Of a DNA stretch of 43,555 nucleotides, positions 28,211 through 38,229 are shown in pieces (the stretch's first letter is position 1; each line of letters starts with the position of its first letter). The position numbers and the translations under genes were made by a program. The notes below the pieces were generated by a model, which was not told the DNA's origin, searched no databases, and worked only from the letters and a program-made list of their open reading frames with translations. The DNA is taken from assembly GCA_025965275.1 (NCBI GenBank), contig JAOPXG010000049.1:1-43555 (forward strand). Reading direction: 5' to 3'. Origin of the DNA: Nocardioides sp. GTDB lineage: Bacteria > Actinomycetota > Actinomycetes > Propionibacteriales > Nocardioidaceae.

Positions 28211-31200
28211 ATGAACCGTCGCGCGGTGGGCCTGCTCGGCCTCGTCGTCGTGCTGGCGCTCGGCGTCGGCCTCCTTCCTGCCGTGCTCGCCGTACCGTCC
28301 TCGGCGGCTCTCCCCGCGTTCAGTCGCCTCAGCGGCTTCACGCTCGACCACCACCGGGCCCGCATCGCCCCCGACGACTACACGGCGTACCGGCTCGACG
28401 TCGACCGCATCGCCGACCAGCTCCGCGCCCCGTCAGCAGTGGTCGCCGTCCCCGACCCCGACGGCGGCTCGCAGCGGTTCGCGGTCGAGCCGACCGAGGT
28501 CATGGCGCCCGGCCTCGCCGCCGCGCACCCCGAGATCCGCACCTATGCCGGCCGCGGTCTCGACGACCCGACCCGCACGATCCGTCTCGACGTGACCCCG
28601 ATGGGCTTCCACGCCTCCGTGCGGGGCCCGGGTGGTGCGCGTGCCTGGTACGTCGACCCGGCGTACGACGAACGCGGCGCCGTCGTCCACCTCAGCTACT
28701 ACGGCGCCGCCGTCCCCGCCGCGGCCGACGCCTTCGTCGAGCGCGACCTCGCCGACACCGCGGCGGCCGTCGCGGCCGCACCGGCGGCCCGGGCGCCCGG
28801 GGCACCGGTCGAGCTCCGCACCTACCGGCTGGCGTTCCTCACGGACCCGTCGTACGCCGCGTACTTCGGCTCGGCCAACGTCCTGAGCGAGAAGGTCACC
28901 CTGATCAACCGGGTCGACCAGGTCTACAACGACGACCTCGCGATCCGGCTCGTCCTCATCGACGGCACCGACGCGCTCAACCTCGACACCGCCGCGAAGG
29001 CGACCGGCGTCGACGGGCCCTGCGGGGCGAGCGCGTGCTTCTCGGCCTCCCAGCTCGAGACCTGCAGCAGCTCGACCCTGTCGCGCAACGGGTGGGTGCT
29101 CGGCCAGCTCGTCGGCGCCGACTCCTTCGACCTCGGCCACCTCGGCCTCGGCGTCAGCGGTGGCGGCATCGCGGGCCTCGGCGTCGTCGGCGGCGCGGAC
29201 AAGTCCAGCGGCTGCACCGGCGTGCCGACGCCCGAGGGCGACTACTACGCCGTCGACTACGTGGCCCACGAGATGGGCCACCAGTTCGGTGGCGACCACA
29301 CGTTCAACGGGACCCAGGTCAACTGCTCGCTGACCAACCGCAACGGCGCGACGTCGGTCGAGCCCGGGTCCGGCTCGTCGGTGATGGCGTACGCCGGCAT
29401 CTGCGGCCAGGACGACCTCCAGCCGCACTCCGACCCGTACTTCTCGCAGCGCAGCATCGACGAGATCACCGACACGACCGCGGCCGACCCCGGCGCTCTC
29501 AACGAGATCCAGACGATCACGTTGCGGGGGTTCGACACCGACGGCGACACGGTGACCCTGACCTTCCCCGGCCACGACCCGGTGACCCTGACCCGGGGCA
29601 GCACCGACTACACCGTCGTCGGCGTCACCGCCGCGATCCGCAGGCTGACCGGGTTCACGCCACAAGTGCAGCGCTACGACGGCGGCGCGACGCTGACCGA
29701 CGACGGCTTCCAGCTGACGTTCAACGTCGCCAGCGGTGCCGGTGGCCGAGACGTGCCGCGCCTGGGCATCGGCGCCACGACCGGCGGGGTGTCCGCGTTC
29801 GTCGGCGTCCAGGTACAGGGCGGCCCGGAGGGCAACGGGGGCACGGCCTCGGCCACCCCCAACCACGCGCCGACGGTGACCGCGCCGGCCGACAAGACCC
29901 TGCCGATCCGGACGCCGTTCACGCTGACCGGCTCCGGCGCGGACGCCGACGGCGACGCGCTGACCTACCTGTGGGAGCAGAACGACGAGGGCAGCGTGCT
30001 GCCCACCAATGGCACCGCCCTGGTGAGCAACACCAAGACCGACGGGCCGCTCTTCCGGGTCTTCGGGGTCGCCGCCACGGTCTCGTCCGCGGAGTCCCAC
30101 CAGTCGCCGTCGCCGGGGGAGAACCTCGCCGACGGCAGCACGTCGCGGACCTTCCCCGACCTGACTCAGGTCCTGGCCGGCAACACCAACGCCCAGACCG
30201 GCAGCTGCCCCGCGGCACCCGCCGACACCGACGCCGACGTGCCGGCCGCGGTCGTCGACTGCTACTCGGAGTTCCTGCCGACCGCCGACTACGCCGGCCC
30301 GATGCACTTCCGGCTCACCGCCCGTGACGGCTACGCGGCGGGCGGCGGCACGTCGTACGACGACGTCGTGCTCACCCTCGACAGCTCCGCCGGACCGTTC
30401 CTCGTGACCTCCCGGCGCACGGCGGGACAGCCCGCCGTCGGCGGTGGCCCGGAGACCGTGACCTGGGACGTCAACGGCACCGATGCCGCGGACCTGGCGC
30501 CCAGCGTGCGGATCAGCCTCTCGACCGACGGTGGCCTGACCTACCCGTCGGTCCTCGCCGTCACGACGCCCAACGACGGCAGCGCCGAGGTCACCCTCCC
30601 GGCCGTCGACACCGACCACGCCCGGATCAAGGTCGAGGCCGTCGGCAACTACTTCTTCGACGTCAACGACGCCGACTTCGCGATCGCCACCGACGACCCG
30701 CCGCCACCCGACACCCAGGCGCCGGACACCGCGATCACGCGGGCCCCGAAGGCGTTCACGCTCGGCCGCGCGGTCCTGCGCTACGACGCCACCGAGGCGG
30801 GCTCGACCTTCGAGTGCACCCTCGACGGCGCGGCCCGCGCCTGCGGGTCCGACGGGCTGGTGCTCACCGGGGTCAAGCCGGGGACCCATGTCTTCACCGT
30901 CGCGGCACGCGACGCGGCCGGCAACCTCGACGCCACCCCGGCGACGGCACGGTTCGCCGCGCCGTACCCCGCCACCACGCTCAAGGCGTCGCGTGGTGAC
31001 TGGAAGCGCGGCGACGGGTTCGTCACGGCCACGTCACGCGGCGCGACGCTGACCCGCCGGGCCGCCGACGTCTCGAAGCTCGCGCTCGTCGTCGGCACCG
31101 GTCCCGGGTCCGGCCGGGTCGCGGTCTCCCTCGACGGCACGCGGTTGCGCACCTTCTCGCTGGCCGGCGAGCGTCGCACCCGGGTGCTGCTGCCCGTCAT

Positions 31201-31288
31201 CACGCTGGCGCGCCCGAGCAGCGGCCGGCTGCGGATCACCACCATCAACGGCAAGCCCGTCCGCATCGAGGGCGTCGGGCTCCTCTGA
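28211..31288 (+). CDS. Secreted reprolysin-like zinc metallopeptidase
   Basis: Signal peptide MNRRAVGLLGLVVVLALGVGLLPAVLA; HEMGHQFGGDH metzincin motif at 29267-29299; C-terminal Ig/beta-sandwich modules. Confidence 0.9.
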   Translation: MNRRAVGLLGLVVVLALGVGLLPAVLAVPSSAALPAFSRLSGFTLDHHRARIAPDDYTAYRLDVDRIADQLRAPSAVVAVPDPDGGSQRFAVEPTEVMAPGLAAAHPEIRTYAGRGLDDPTRTIRLDVTPMGFHASVRGPGGARAWYVDPAYDERGAVVHLSYYGAAVPAAADAFVERDLADTAAAVAAAPAARAPGAPVELRTYRLAFLTDPSYAAYFGSANVLSEKVTLINRVDQVYNDDLAIRLVLIDGTDALNLDTAAKATGVDGPCGASACFSASQLETCSSSTLSRNGWVLGQLVGADSFDLGHLGLGVSGGGIAGLGVVGGADKSSGCTGVPTPEGDYYAVDYVAHEMGHQFGGDHTFNGTQVNCSLTNRNGATSVEPGSGSSVMAYAGICGQDDLQPHSDPYFSQRSIDEITDTTAADPGALNEIQTITLRGFDTDGDTVTLTFPGHDPVTLTRGSTDYTVVGVTAAIRRLTGFTPQVQRYDGGATLTDDGFQLTFNVASGAGGRDVPRLGIGATTGGVSAFVGVQVQGGPEGNGGTASATPNHAPTVTAPADKTLPIRTPFTLTGSGADADGDALTYLWEQNDEGSVLPTNGTALVSNTKTDGPLFRVFGVAATVSSAESHQSPSPGENLADGSTSRTFPDLTQVLAGNTNAQTGSCPAAPADTDADVPAAVVDCYSEFLPTADYAGPMHFRLTARDGYAAGGGTSYDDVVLTLDSSAGPFLVTSRRTAGQPAVGGGPETVTWDVNGTDAADLAPSVRISLSTDGGLTYPSVLAVTTPNDGSAEVTLPAVDTDHARIKVEAVGNYFFDVNDADFAIATDDPPPPDTQAPDTAITRAPKAFTLGRAVLRYDATEAGSTFECTLDGAARACGSDGLVLTGVKPGTHVFTVAARDAAGNLDATPATARFAAPYPATTLKASRGDWKRGDGFVTATSRGATLTRRAADVSKLALVVGTGPGSGRVAVSLDGTRLRTFSLAGERRTRVLLPVITLARPSSGRLRITTINGKPVRIEGVGLL

Positions 31289-31298
31289 CCCCGTCCTG

Positions 31299-32090
31299 TC
31301 AGCGAAGGGGCTGGCAGGACGGGCACCAGTACGCCACGCGCTCGACGCCCGGCTGGCCGAGCTCGGCGCGCTGGATGGCGGTGCCGCAGCGGCGACAGCG
31401 CTCGCCGGGCCGGCCGTAGATCCAGAGGCTGCGGCCGCGGCGCTTGTCGCCGGTGGTGCAGATCTGCGGGTGGTGGCGGTTCTGGTCGAGCATCGAGCGG
31501 GCCAGCCGCACCATCCGGAGCGGGTCCTCGACGGCGCCGACCGGGCTGCGCGGGTCGTAGCCGGTGAGGAAGCACAGCTCGGTGCGGTAGATGGTGCCGA
31601 TGCCGGCGAGGTTGCGCTGGTCGAGCAGCGCCTCGCCCAGCGGCCGCTCCGGATCGGCGGTGAGCCGTCGGACGGCCTCCTCGGCGTCCCAGTCGGGCCC
31701 CAGCAGGTCGGGGCCGAGGTGACCGACCACGTCGGACTCCCGCTCCCGGGGCACCAGCTCGACGATGCCGAGCGTGAAGCCCACCGCGCTGCGGGCGCCG
31801 ACGTCGAGGACGACCCGGGCCAGGTGTGACGCGGTGGACCAGCGCTCACCCGGTCGGTAGACACGCCAGGAGCCCTCCATCTTGAGGTGGGTGTGCAGCG
31901 TCCAGGGCCGTTCGTGGTCGATCCGGGTGAGCAGGTGCTTGCCGCGCGACACCGTCTCGAGGACGGTGCCGCCCGACAGGTCGACGGTGGCGTGCTGCGG
32001 GACCCGGAAGTCGGTGCGCTCCAGCCGCTGGCCGTCGAGGGCGCGTCGGAGCCGCTCTGCCGTGCGCCAGACGGCGTCGCCCTCAGGCAC
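31299..32090 (-). CDS. nei2: Fpg/Nei-family DNA glycosylase (Nei2-like)
   Basis: VPEGDAVWRTAERLRRALDGQ...DQRNLAGIGTIYRTELCFL...GRPGERCRRCGTAIQRAELGQPGVERVAYWCPSCQ zinc finger. Confidence 0.93.
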   Translation of the reverse strand: MPEGDAVWRTAERLRRALDGQRLERTDFRVPQHATVDLSGGTVLETVSRGKHLLTRIDHERPWTLHTHLKMEGSWRVYRPGERWSTASHLARVVLDVGARSAVGFTLGIVELVPRERESDVVGHLGPDLLGPDWDAEEAVRRLTADPERPLGEALLDQRNLAGIGTIYRTELCFLTGYDPRSPVGAVEDPLRMVRLARSMLDQNRHHPQICTTGDKRRGRSLWIYGRPGERCRRCGTAIQRAELGQPGVERVAYWCPSCQPLR

Positions 32091-35000
32091 CGGACGACCT
32101 CAGCCGCAGTCCCTTCGGGGTCGCCACGAAGCCGGCCGCTTGCAGTGCCTGGCGCAGCGGGGTCGAGCCGGCGCCGAGCAGCTGCTCGCCATCGGCCTTC
32201 TCGACGGTCAGCCGGCCGAGCGAGCCGCGTCGTACGGCGTCGCCGAGCGCCGCCGCGGCCGGGGTGAGCAGGTCGGGCTCGTCGGTCCAGGTCAGCAGCG
32301 TGCGCCCGCCGCGCTCGACGTAGAGAGTGAGCACGCCGTCGACGAGGACGACGATCGCGCCGGCCTTGCGGCCCGGGCGGTGGCCCGTGGTCTCCGGCCA
32401 CGGAAGGGCAGCGCCATAGGGGTTCGCCGGATCCGTCGCCGCCAACGCGACAGCAGTCGGCTTGGCGTCGGTGGGGAGCTCGGCGAAGGTGCGCAGCCGG
32501 TCGACCGAGCCGGCGGTGCCGAACTGCGCCGCGCCGAGCCCGGCCACGAAGTAGCCGCGGCGGCAGCGGCCGGAGTCCTCGAACGCCGAGAGCACCTTGT
32601 AGACCGCGGCGAACCCGCCCGGCACCCGCTCGCTCACCACCGCGCCGCGGATGACGACGCCGTGCCGGTCGAGCAGCCGCTCGGCGGTGGCGTGCGCGCG
32701 CCGGGTGGGGTCGGTGTCGAGGTCGGGCAGCAAGGCCCAGCGGCCGGCGGTCTCGGGCGGACCCGTGCGGCTGGGTCGCCCGGGCCGGCTCGTGGTCGTG
32801 CGCGGCGGTGGGCGCCGGCTGCGGTGGGCAGGGGTGCCACCGCGGATGAGCGCGCGCAGCGGGGTGAGGGTGTCGTTGCTGACCCGGCCGGACCAGACGA
32901 GCTCCCAGAGCGCCGCGGACAGCGCAGCGTCGTCGGTGGAGCGCACCGCGTCGGACAGCTGGCGGAAGAACCACGCTCCGCCGGGGGAGAGCGCGTCGAG
33001 CACGGCCTGGTGGAGCTCGCCGTGTTCGAAGGGCTGGTGGTCGGGAAGCGTCAGCGGCGCCTGGTCGGCGAGGTGCAGCGAGACCCAGCCGTCGGCGCCG
33101 GGCAGCGCGGCGTGGCCGGCCCAGATGACCTCGCCGGAGGCGGTGAGCTCGTCGAGGTAGGACGGCTCGTAGTCGCGCACCCGCGCCCCCAGCACCAGCG
33201 GCTCGAGCGCCGAGGCAGGGACCGCGCAGCCGGCGAGCTGGTCAACGACGCTGAGGACGCCGTCGACGCCGCGCAGCCTGCCGCCGACGTGCTGCCACGC
33301 CGCGAGGAACCGGCCCAGGGTCTCGGGCTCGACCGGCTCGATCTCCTGGCGCAGCCGGGCCAGTGAGCGTCGGCGGAGGCGGCGCAGCACCTCGGCGTCG
33401 CACCACTCCGTGCCGGAGCCGGCCGGCCGGAACTCGCCGTCGAGCACCCGGCCCTGGCCGGCCAGCCGCTGCAGGGTGTGGCGCACGACGGCGGCGCCGA
33501 GGCCGAGCCGGGTGGCCACGTCGTCGGTGGTGAAGGGTCCGTGGGTGCGGGCGTAGCGGGCGACCAGGTCGGCGAGCGGGTCGTCGACCGGGTCGGTGAA
33601 GGCGTCGGGGGTGCCGGGCGGGACGGGCACGCCGAGTCCGTCGCGGAGCCGGCCGACGTCCTCCACGACCGCCCAGCGCTCGACACCGGCCATGCGGACC
33701 TCGACGACCCGGCGGGAGTCGGCGAGCGCCTTCAGCCAGCCGCCGACATCGGACCCGTCGACCGAGCGGGCGACGACCTCGTCCGTGCTCAGCGGTCCGA
33801 TCAGCCGGATGAGGTCGACCAGGCCCTCGGCGTCACGGGCCCGGCGGTCGGGGGCGAGCCGCTGGAGCTCGGCCTCGACCTCGGCCAGCACCTCGGGGTC
33901 GAGCAGCTCGCGCAGCTCGGCCCGGCCGAGCAGCTCGGCGAGCAGGCCCTGGTCGAGCGCGAGCGCGGCGGCCCGGCGCTCGGCGATGGGGGAGTCGCCC
34001 TCGTACATGAACTGGGCGACGTAGCCGAACAGCAGGCTGCGCGCGAACGGCGACGGGGAGTGCGTCGACACGTCGACGACCTGGACCTCGCGGCGCTCGA
34101 CGCCGCGCATCAGGGTCACCAGGCTCGGCAGGTCGTAGACGTCCTGGAGGCACTCGCGCACGGCCTCGAGCACGATCGGGAACGACGGGTAGCGCGACGC
34201 GACCTCGAGCAGCGCCGCCGACCGCTGGCGCTGCTGCCACAGCGGGGAGCGGCGCCCGGGGTCGCGGCGGGGGAGCAGCAGCGCCCGGGCCGCGCACTCG
34301 CGGAAGCGCGAGGCGAAGAGCGCCGACCCGCCGACCTCCTGGGTCACCAGGGCCTCGATCTCGTCGGGCTCGAACACGATGACGTCGCCGCCGGGCGGCT
34401 CGGCGTCGGTGTCGGGGATCCGGATCACGATGCCGTCGTCGGAGGCCACGGCCTGCCCGTCGACGCCGTACCGCTCGCGCAGCCGGGCGTTGATCGCCAG
34501 CGCCCAGGGCGCGTGCACGGGGACGCCGTACGGCGAGTGCACGACCAGCCGCCAGTCGCCCAGCTCGTCGCGGAAGCGCTCGACGACCAGGGTCGTGTCG
34601 GTCGGCAGCAGGTTGGTGGCCTCGAGCTGCTCGTGGAGGTAGGTGACCAGATTGCCGGCCGCCCACGCGTCGAGGCCGTCGGCGCGGGCGCGCTCCTCGG
34701 CCCGCTCGCGCGGCAGTGCGCCGAGCTCGCGGGTGAAGGCGCCGATCGCGGCACCGAGCTCGGCGGGGCGGCCGAGGGTGTCGCCCTTCCAGAACGGGAG
34801 CCGGCCGGGGATGCCGGGCGCGGGTGTCACGAGCACCCGGTCGTGGGTGATGTCCTCGATCCGCCAGCTGGTCGCGCCGAGCGCGAAGATGTCGCCGACC
34901 CGCGACTCGTAGACCATCTCCTCGTCGAGCTCGCCCACCCGCCGGCCGGGCCCCTCGCCACCGACCAGGAAGACCGCGAAGAGACCGCGGTCGGGGATGG

Positions 35001-36600
35001 TGCCGCCACTGGTGACCGCGAGCCGCTGGGCGCCGGGTCGTCCGGTGAGGGTGCCGGTCACCCGGTCCCACACGATGCGTGGGCGGAGCTCGGCGAACTC
35101 GTCGGACGGGTAGCGGCCGCTCAGCAGGTCGAGCGTCGCGTCGTAGGCGCTGCGGGGGAGCTGGGTGAACGGCGCGCTGCGCTTCACCAGCTCGAAGAGC
35201 TCGTCGACCTGCCACGCGTCGAGCGCCGTCATGGCCACGACCTGCTGGGCGAGCACGTCGAGCGGGTTGGTCGGCACCCGGAGCGACTCGATCGCACCGC
35301 TGCGCATCCGCTCCACCGCGACCGCGGTCTGCGCCAGGTCGCCGCGGTGCTTCGGGAAGAGCACGCCGCGCGACACCTCGCCGACCTGGTGGCCGGCGCG
35401 GCCGACCCGCTGGAGGGCGCTGGCCACCGACGGCGGCGACTCGATCTGGATGACCAGGTCGACGGCGCCCATGTCGATGCCGAGCTCGAGGCTGCTGGTG
35501 GCGACCACGCAGGGCAGCCGGCCGCGCTTGAGGTCGTCCTCGATCAGCGCGCGCTGCTCCTTGGACACGGAGCCGTGGTGGGCCTTGGCGATGATGCTGT
35601 CGGCACCGTGGCTCTGCCCGGACTGGGCCATCAGCTGGGCGGGCGGGTCGCCCCCCTCCTCGAGCGCGACGCCTGCCCGATCGCTCGCGATCTCGTTGAG
35701 CCGCGCGGTCAGCCGCTCGGCCAGGCGCCGGGAGTTGGCGAAGACGATCGTCGAGCGGTGCTGCTCGACCAGGTCGACGACGCTCTCCTCGACGTGCGGC
35801 CAGATGCTCTGCGCACGGTTGGGCTCGTCGGAGTCCTCGTCGTACTCGCTCGGGGCCGTCATGTCCTCGACCGGGACGACGACCGCGAGGTCCCACTCCT
35901 TCTCCGAGGGCGGCGCGACGATCTCGACCGGGGCACCGCCGCCGAGGAAGCGCGCGACCTCCTCGAGCGGACGCACCGTCGCCGACAGCCCGATCCGCTG
36001 GGCCGGTCGCTCGAGGAGGGCGTCGAGCCGCTCGAGGCTGACCGCGAGGTGGGCGCCGCGCTTGGTGCCGGCCACGGCGTGCACCTCGTCGATGATCACC
36101 GTCTCGACCCCGCGCAGCGAGTCGCGCGCCTGGCTGGTGAGCATCAGGAAGAGCGACTCGGGCGTGGTGATGAGGATGTCGGGGGGAGCGGTCGTGAGCT
36201 TGCGCCGGTCGGCCGCGGGGGTGTCGCCGGACCGGACGCCGACCGTCACCTCCGGCACCGCTGCGCCGAGCCGGTCGGCGGTGTGGCGGATGCCGGTCAG
36301 CGGCGCGCGCAGGTTGCGCTCGACGTCGACGCCGAGCGCCTTGAGGGGCGAGATGTAGAGGACCCGGCAGCGGTGTCGCTTGTCGTCGGGCGGCGGGGTC
36401 GTCAGCAGCCGGTCGATGGACCAGAGGAAGGCGCTGAGCGTCTTGCCCGATCCGGTCGGCGCGACCACCAGCGCGTGCCGCCCGGCGCCGATCGCCTCCC
36501 ACGCCCCACGCTGGGCAGGCGTCGGCTCGGCGAACGCCGCACCGAACCAGGTGCGGGTCGGCTCGCTGAACCGCTCGAGACCACCGTCGTTGTCTGCCAC
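32083..36600 (-). CDS. lhr: ATP-dependent helicase Lhr
   Basis: HALVVAPTGSGKTLSAFLWSIDRLL, DEVHAVAGTKRGAHLAVSLERLD, LQRVGRAGHQVG; about 1500 aa with Lhr C-terminal domains. GTG start at 36600 (VADNDGGLERFSEPTRTWF) chosen from promoter placement. Confidence 0.95.
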   Translation of the reverse strand: MADNDGGLERFSEPTRTWFGAAFAEPTPAQRGAWEAIGAGRHALVVAPTGSGKTLSAFLWSIDRLLTTPPPDDKRHRCRVLYISPLKALGVDVERNLRAPLTGIRHTADRLGAAVPEVTVGVRSGDTPAADRRKLTTAPPDILITTPESLFLMLTSQARDSLRGVETVIIDEVHAVAGTKRGAHLAVSLERLDALLERPAQRIGLSATVRPLEEVARFLGGGAPVEIVAPPSEKEWDLAVVVPVEDMTAPSEYDEDSDEPNRAQSIWPHVEESVVDLVEQHRSTIVFANSRRLAERLTARLNEIASDRAGVALEEGGDPPAQLMAQSGQSHGADSIIAKAHHGSVSKEQRALIEDDLKRGRLPCVVATSSLELGIDMGAVDLVIQIESPPSVASALQRVGRAGHQVGEVSRGVLFPKHRGDLAQTAVAVERMRSGAIESLRVPTNPLDVLAQQVVAMTALDAWQVDELFELVKRSAPFTQLPRSAYDATLDLLSGRYPSDEFAELRPRIVWDRVTGTLTGRPGAQRLAVTSGGTIPDRGLFAVFLVGGEGPGRRVGELDEEMVYESRVGDIFALGATSWRIEDITHDRVLVTPAPGIPGRLPFWKGDTLGRPAELGAAIGAFTRELGALPRERAEERARADGLDAWAAGNLVTYLHEQLEATNLLPTDTTLVVERFRDELGDWRLVVHSPYGVPVHAPWALAINARLRERYGVDGQAVASDDGIVIRIPDTDAEPPGGDVIVFEPDEIEALVTQEVGGSALFASRFRECAARALLLPRRDPGRRSPLWQQRQRSAALLEVASRYPSFPIVLEAVRECLQDVYDLPSLVTLMRGVERREVQVVDVSTHSPSPFARSLLFGYVAQFMYEGDSPIAERRAAALALDQGLLAELLGRAELRELLDPEVLAEVEAELQRLAPDRRARDAEGLVDLIRLIGPLSTDEVVARSVDGSDVGGWLKALADSRRVVEVRMAGVERWAVVEDVGRLRDGLGVPVPPGTPDAFTDPVDDPLADLVARYARTHGPFTTDDVATRLGLGAAVVRHTLQRLAGQGRVLDGEFRPAGSGTEWCDAEVLRRLRRRSLARLRQEIEPVEPETLGRFLAAWQHVGGRLRGVDGVLSVVDQLAGCAVPASALEPLVLGARVRDYEPSYLDELTASGEVIWAGHAALPGADGWVSLHLADQAPLTLPDHQPFEHGELHQAVLDALSPGGAWFFRQLSDAVRSTDDAALSAALWELVWSGRVSNDTLTPLRALIRGGTPAHRSRRPPPRTTTSRPGRPSRTGPPETAGRWALLPDLDTDPTRRAHATAERLLDRHGVVIRGAVVSERVPGGFAAVYKVLSAFEDSGRCRRGYFVAGLGAAQFGTAGSVDRLRTFAELPTDAKPTAVALAATDPANPYGAALPWPETTGHRPGRKAGAIVVLVDGVLTLYVERGGRTLLTWTDEPDLLTPAAAALGDAVRRGSLGRLTVEKADGEQLLGAGSTPLRQALQAAGFVATPKGLRLRSSGA

Positions 36601-36606
36601 CGGACC

Positions 36607-36629
36607 ATCTTTGCTCACGGCACCGACAA
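36607..36629 (-). promoter_or_regulatory. RecA-NDp/PafBC-type DNA-damage promoter candidate for lhr-nei2
   Basis: Minus strand TTGTCGGTG-CCGTGAGC(8 nt)-AAAGAT; matches TTGTCRGTG-N8-TANNNT except the first base of the -10. Confidence 0.75.
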
Positions 36630-36692
36630 CCCCCTCGGTGCCGGCCTGCGCGCGTGACGGGGCTCCCATCGGTCGGTGCCGGCCGCACGCCG

Positions 36693-37874
36693 ATGACAGC
36701 GACGTCGGCGCTCGCGAGCGCGCAGATGACGTCTGACGACGGCGGGCGGATCGACGAGATCCGGGCGCTCGAGGAGCTGGTCTGTGCCGCGCAGTCGCGG
36801 CAGGCCCGCCGCGAGTCGCCCCATCGCGGCCGTCAGCACGTCGGGCTGTCCCGGGTTCTGGACGCCGAGCTGCCGCACACCGCCGCCGCCTTCGCCGGGG
36901 GTGGGATCACCGAGTGGCGGGCCATGACCATCGCCCGCGAGACCGCCTGCCTGTCCCTGGAGGACCGGCGCACCGTGGACCGGGCGATCGCGGGCGATCC
37001 CGAAGCGCTGGAGGGCTACTCCGACCGGGTCCTGCTCGGCGAGCTGCGCAAGCTGGTCTGCCGCCTCGACCCCGCCTCGGTCGCCGAACGACGCCGCCGC
37101 GCCGAGGCCGAGCGGTGCGTGACGGTACGACCCGCGCCCGACACGATGGCCTACCTGACGGTCCTGCTCCCGGTGGCGCAGGCGGTGGCGGCCTACGCCG
37201 CCCTCAAGACGGTCGCCGACTCCGCGACCGCGGCGGGTGACCCCCGCAGCCGCGGGCAGGTCATGGCCGACACCCTGGTCGCCCGGGTCACCGGCGCACC
37301 GGTCGACGAGCTCGGCCGGCCGGTGGTGTCGGTGGCGATCAACCTCGTGATGAGCGACCAGGCCCTGTTGGCCGGCGCCCACGACAGCGCCCACCTCGAC
37401 GGCCACGGGCCGATCCCGGCCGGGCTGGCCCGTGAGCTGGTCGCCGACACCCTCGACGCCGGCACCCGGACCTGGCTCCGCCGCCTCTACGCCAGCCCCA
37501 CGACCGGCGAGCTGGTCGCGATGGACTCGTCGGCCCGCCTCTTCCGCGGCGGGCTGCGCGCCGTGGTCCAGCTCCGCGACCAGTTCTGCCGCACTCCCTG
37601 GTGCAACGCCCCGATCCGACACGGCGACCACGCCCTGGCCGTCGCCGACGGCGGCAACACCAGCGCCGCCTGCGGCCAAGGCCTCTGCGAAAGCTGCAAC
37701 TACGCCAAGGAAGCCACCGACTGGCGCGCCCGACCCGGACCAGGGCCGGGGCACACCATCGAGACCACCACCCCCACCGGACACACCTACCGCTCCGCCG
37801 CGCCACCACTCCTGCGACCTCGCATCGGCGCCTACCGACAAGTCGCCGACGGACTCTGGACACTCGTCGCCTAG
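36693..37874 (+). CDS. DUF222/13E12-repeat HNH endonuclease signature protein
   Basis: N-terminal DUF222-type helical region, C-terminal RDQFCRTPWCNAPIRHGDHALAVADGGNTSAACGQGLCESCNYAKE HNH-like motif. Confidence 0.88.
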   Translation: MTATSALASAQMTSDDGGRIDEIRALEELVCAAQSRQARRESPHRGRQHVGLSRVLDAELPHTAAAFAGGGITEWRAMTIARETACLSLEDRRTVDRAIAGDPEALEGYSDRVLLGELRKLVCRLDPASVAERRRRAEAERCVTVRPAPDTMAYLTVLLPVAQAVAAYAALKTVADSATAAGDPRSRGQVMADTLVARVTGAPVDELGRPVVSVAINLVMSDQALLAGAHDSAHLDGHGPIPAGLARELVADTLDAGTRTWLRRLYASPTTGELVAMDSSARLFRGGLRAVVQLRDQFCRTPWCNAPIRHGDHALAVADGGNTSAACGQGLCESCNYAKEATDWRARPGPGPGHTIETTTPTGHTYRSAAPPLLRPRIGAYRQVADGLWTLVA

Positions 37875-37989
37875 CACCGTGCGACAGTCATGACATGGCA
37901 CCAGTGAGCATCGCCGCGCTCCTGGTCGCGCTCGCCTTGGTGGCGTTCGCAGCCCTGACCGCGGTGGGCGAGCGGCGCAGGGGCGTTTC

Positions 37990-38229
37990 GCGCGGGATGG
38001 TCAAAGAACCACGTCACGCTGTCGACGCCGTCCAGGTCGAGTGTCGATCCCGCGCCGGAGCGCACCGCCAGTAACCCACGGTCAGATCGTGCGACGAACA
38101 GCAGACTGTCGGTGGCGTCCGGTGCCGCCAGCGTGCGCGCGACCTCGGCGATCCCGAGTCGGGGGAGTCGGAGCCGAGGCCGCAACCCGCCAGGCCGGCG
38201 ACCATCACGAGGACGAGGAGGACACGTGA
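37990..38229 (-). pseudogene. Frameshifted lipoprotein remnant
   Basis: Frame A: VLLVLVMVAGLAGCGLGSDSPDSG (lipobox LAGC); frame B: LGIAEVARTLAAPDATDSLLFVARSDRGLLAVRSGAGSTLDLDGVDSVTWFFDHP. One extra C in the C5 run (38161-38165) joins them. Confidence 0.45.

Noticed and set aside
32730-32850. Basic Pro/Arg/Thr-rich stretch in Lhr suggesting a frameshift
   Set aside because: Flanking Lhr sequence is in the same frame on both sides, so it is more likely a disordered linker.
37895-38074. 59-aa plus-strand ORF MAPVSIAALLVALALVAFAALTAVGERRRG...
   Set aside because: Hydrophobic start is protein-like, but the ORF is short and its C-terminus runs antisense to the lipoprotein remnant; could be a truncated gene, not reported as a CDS.
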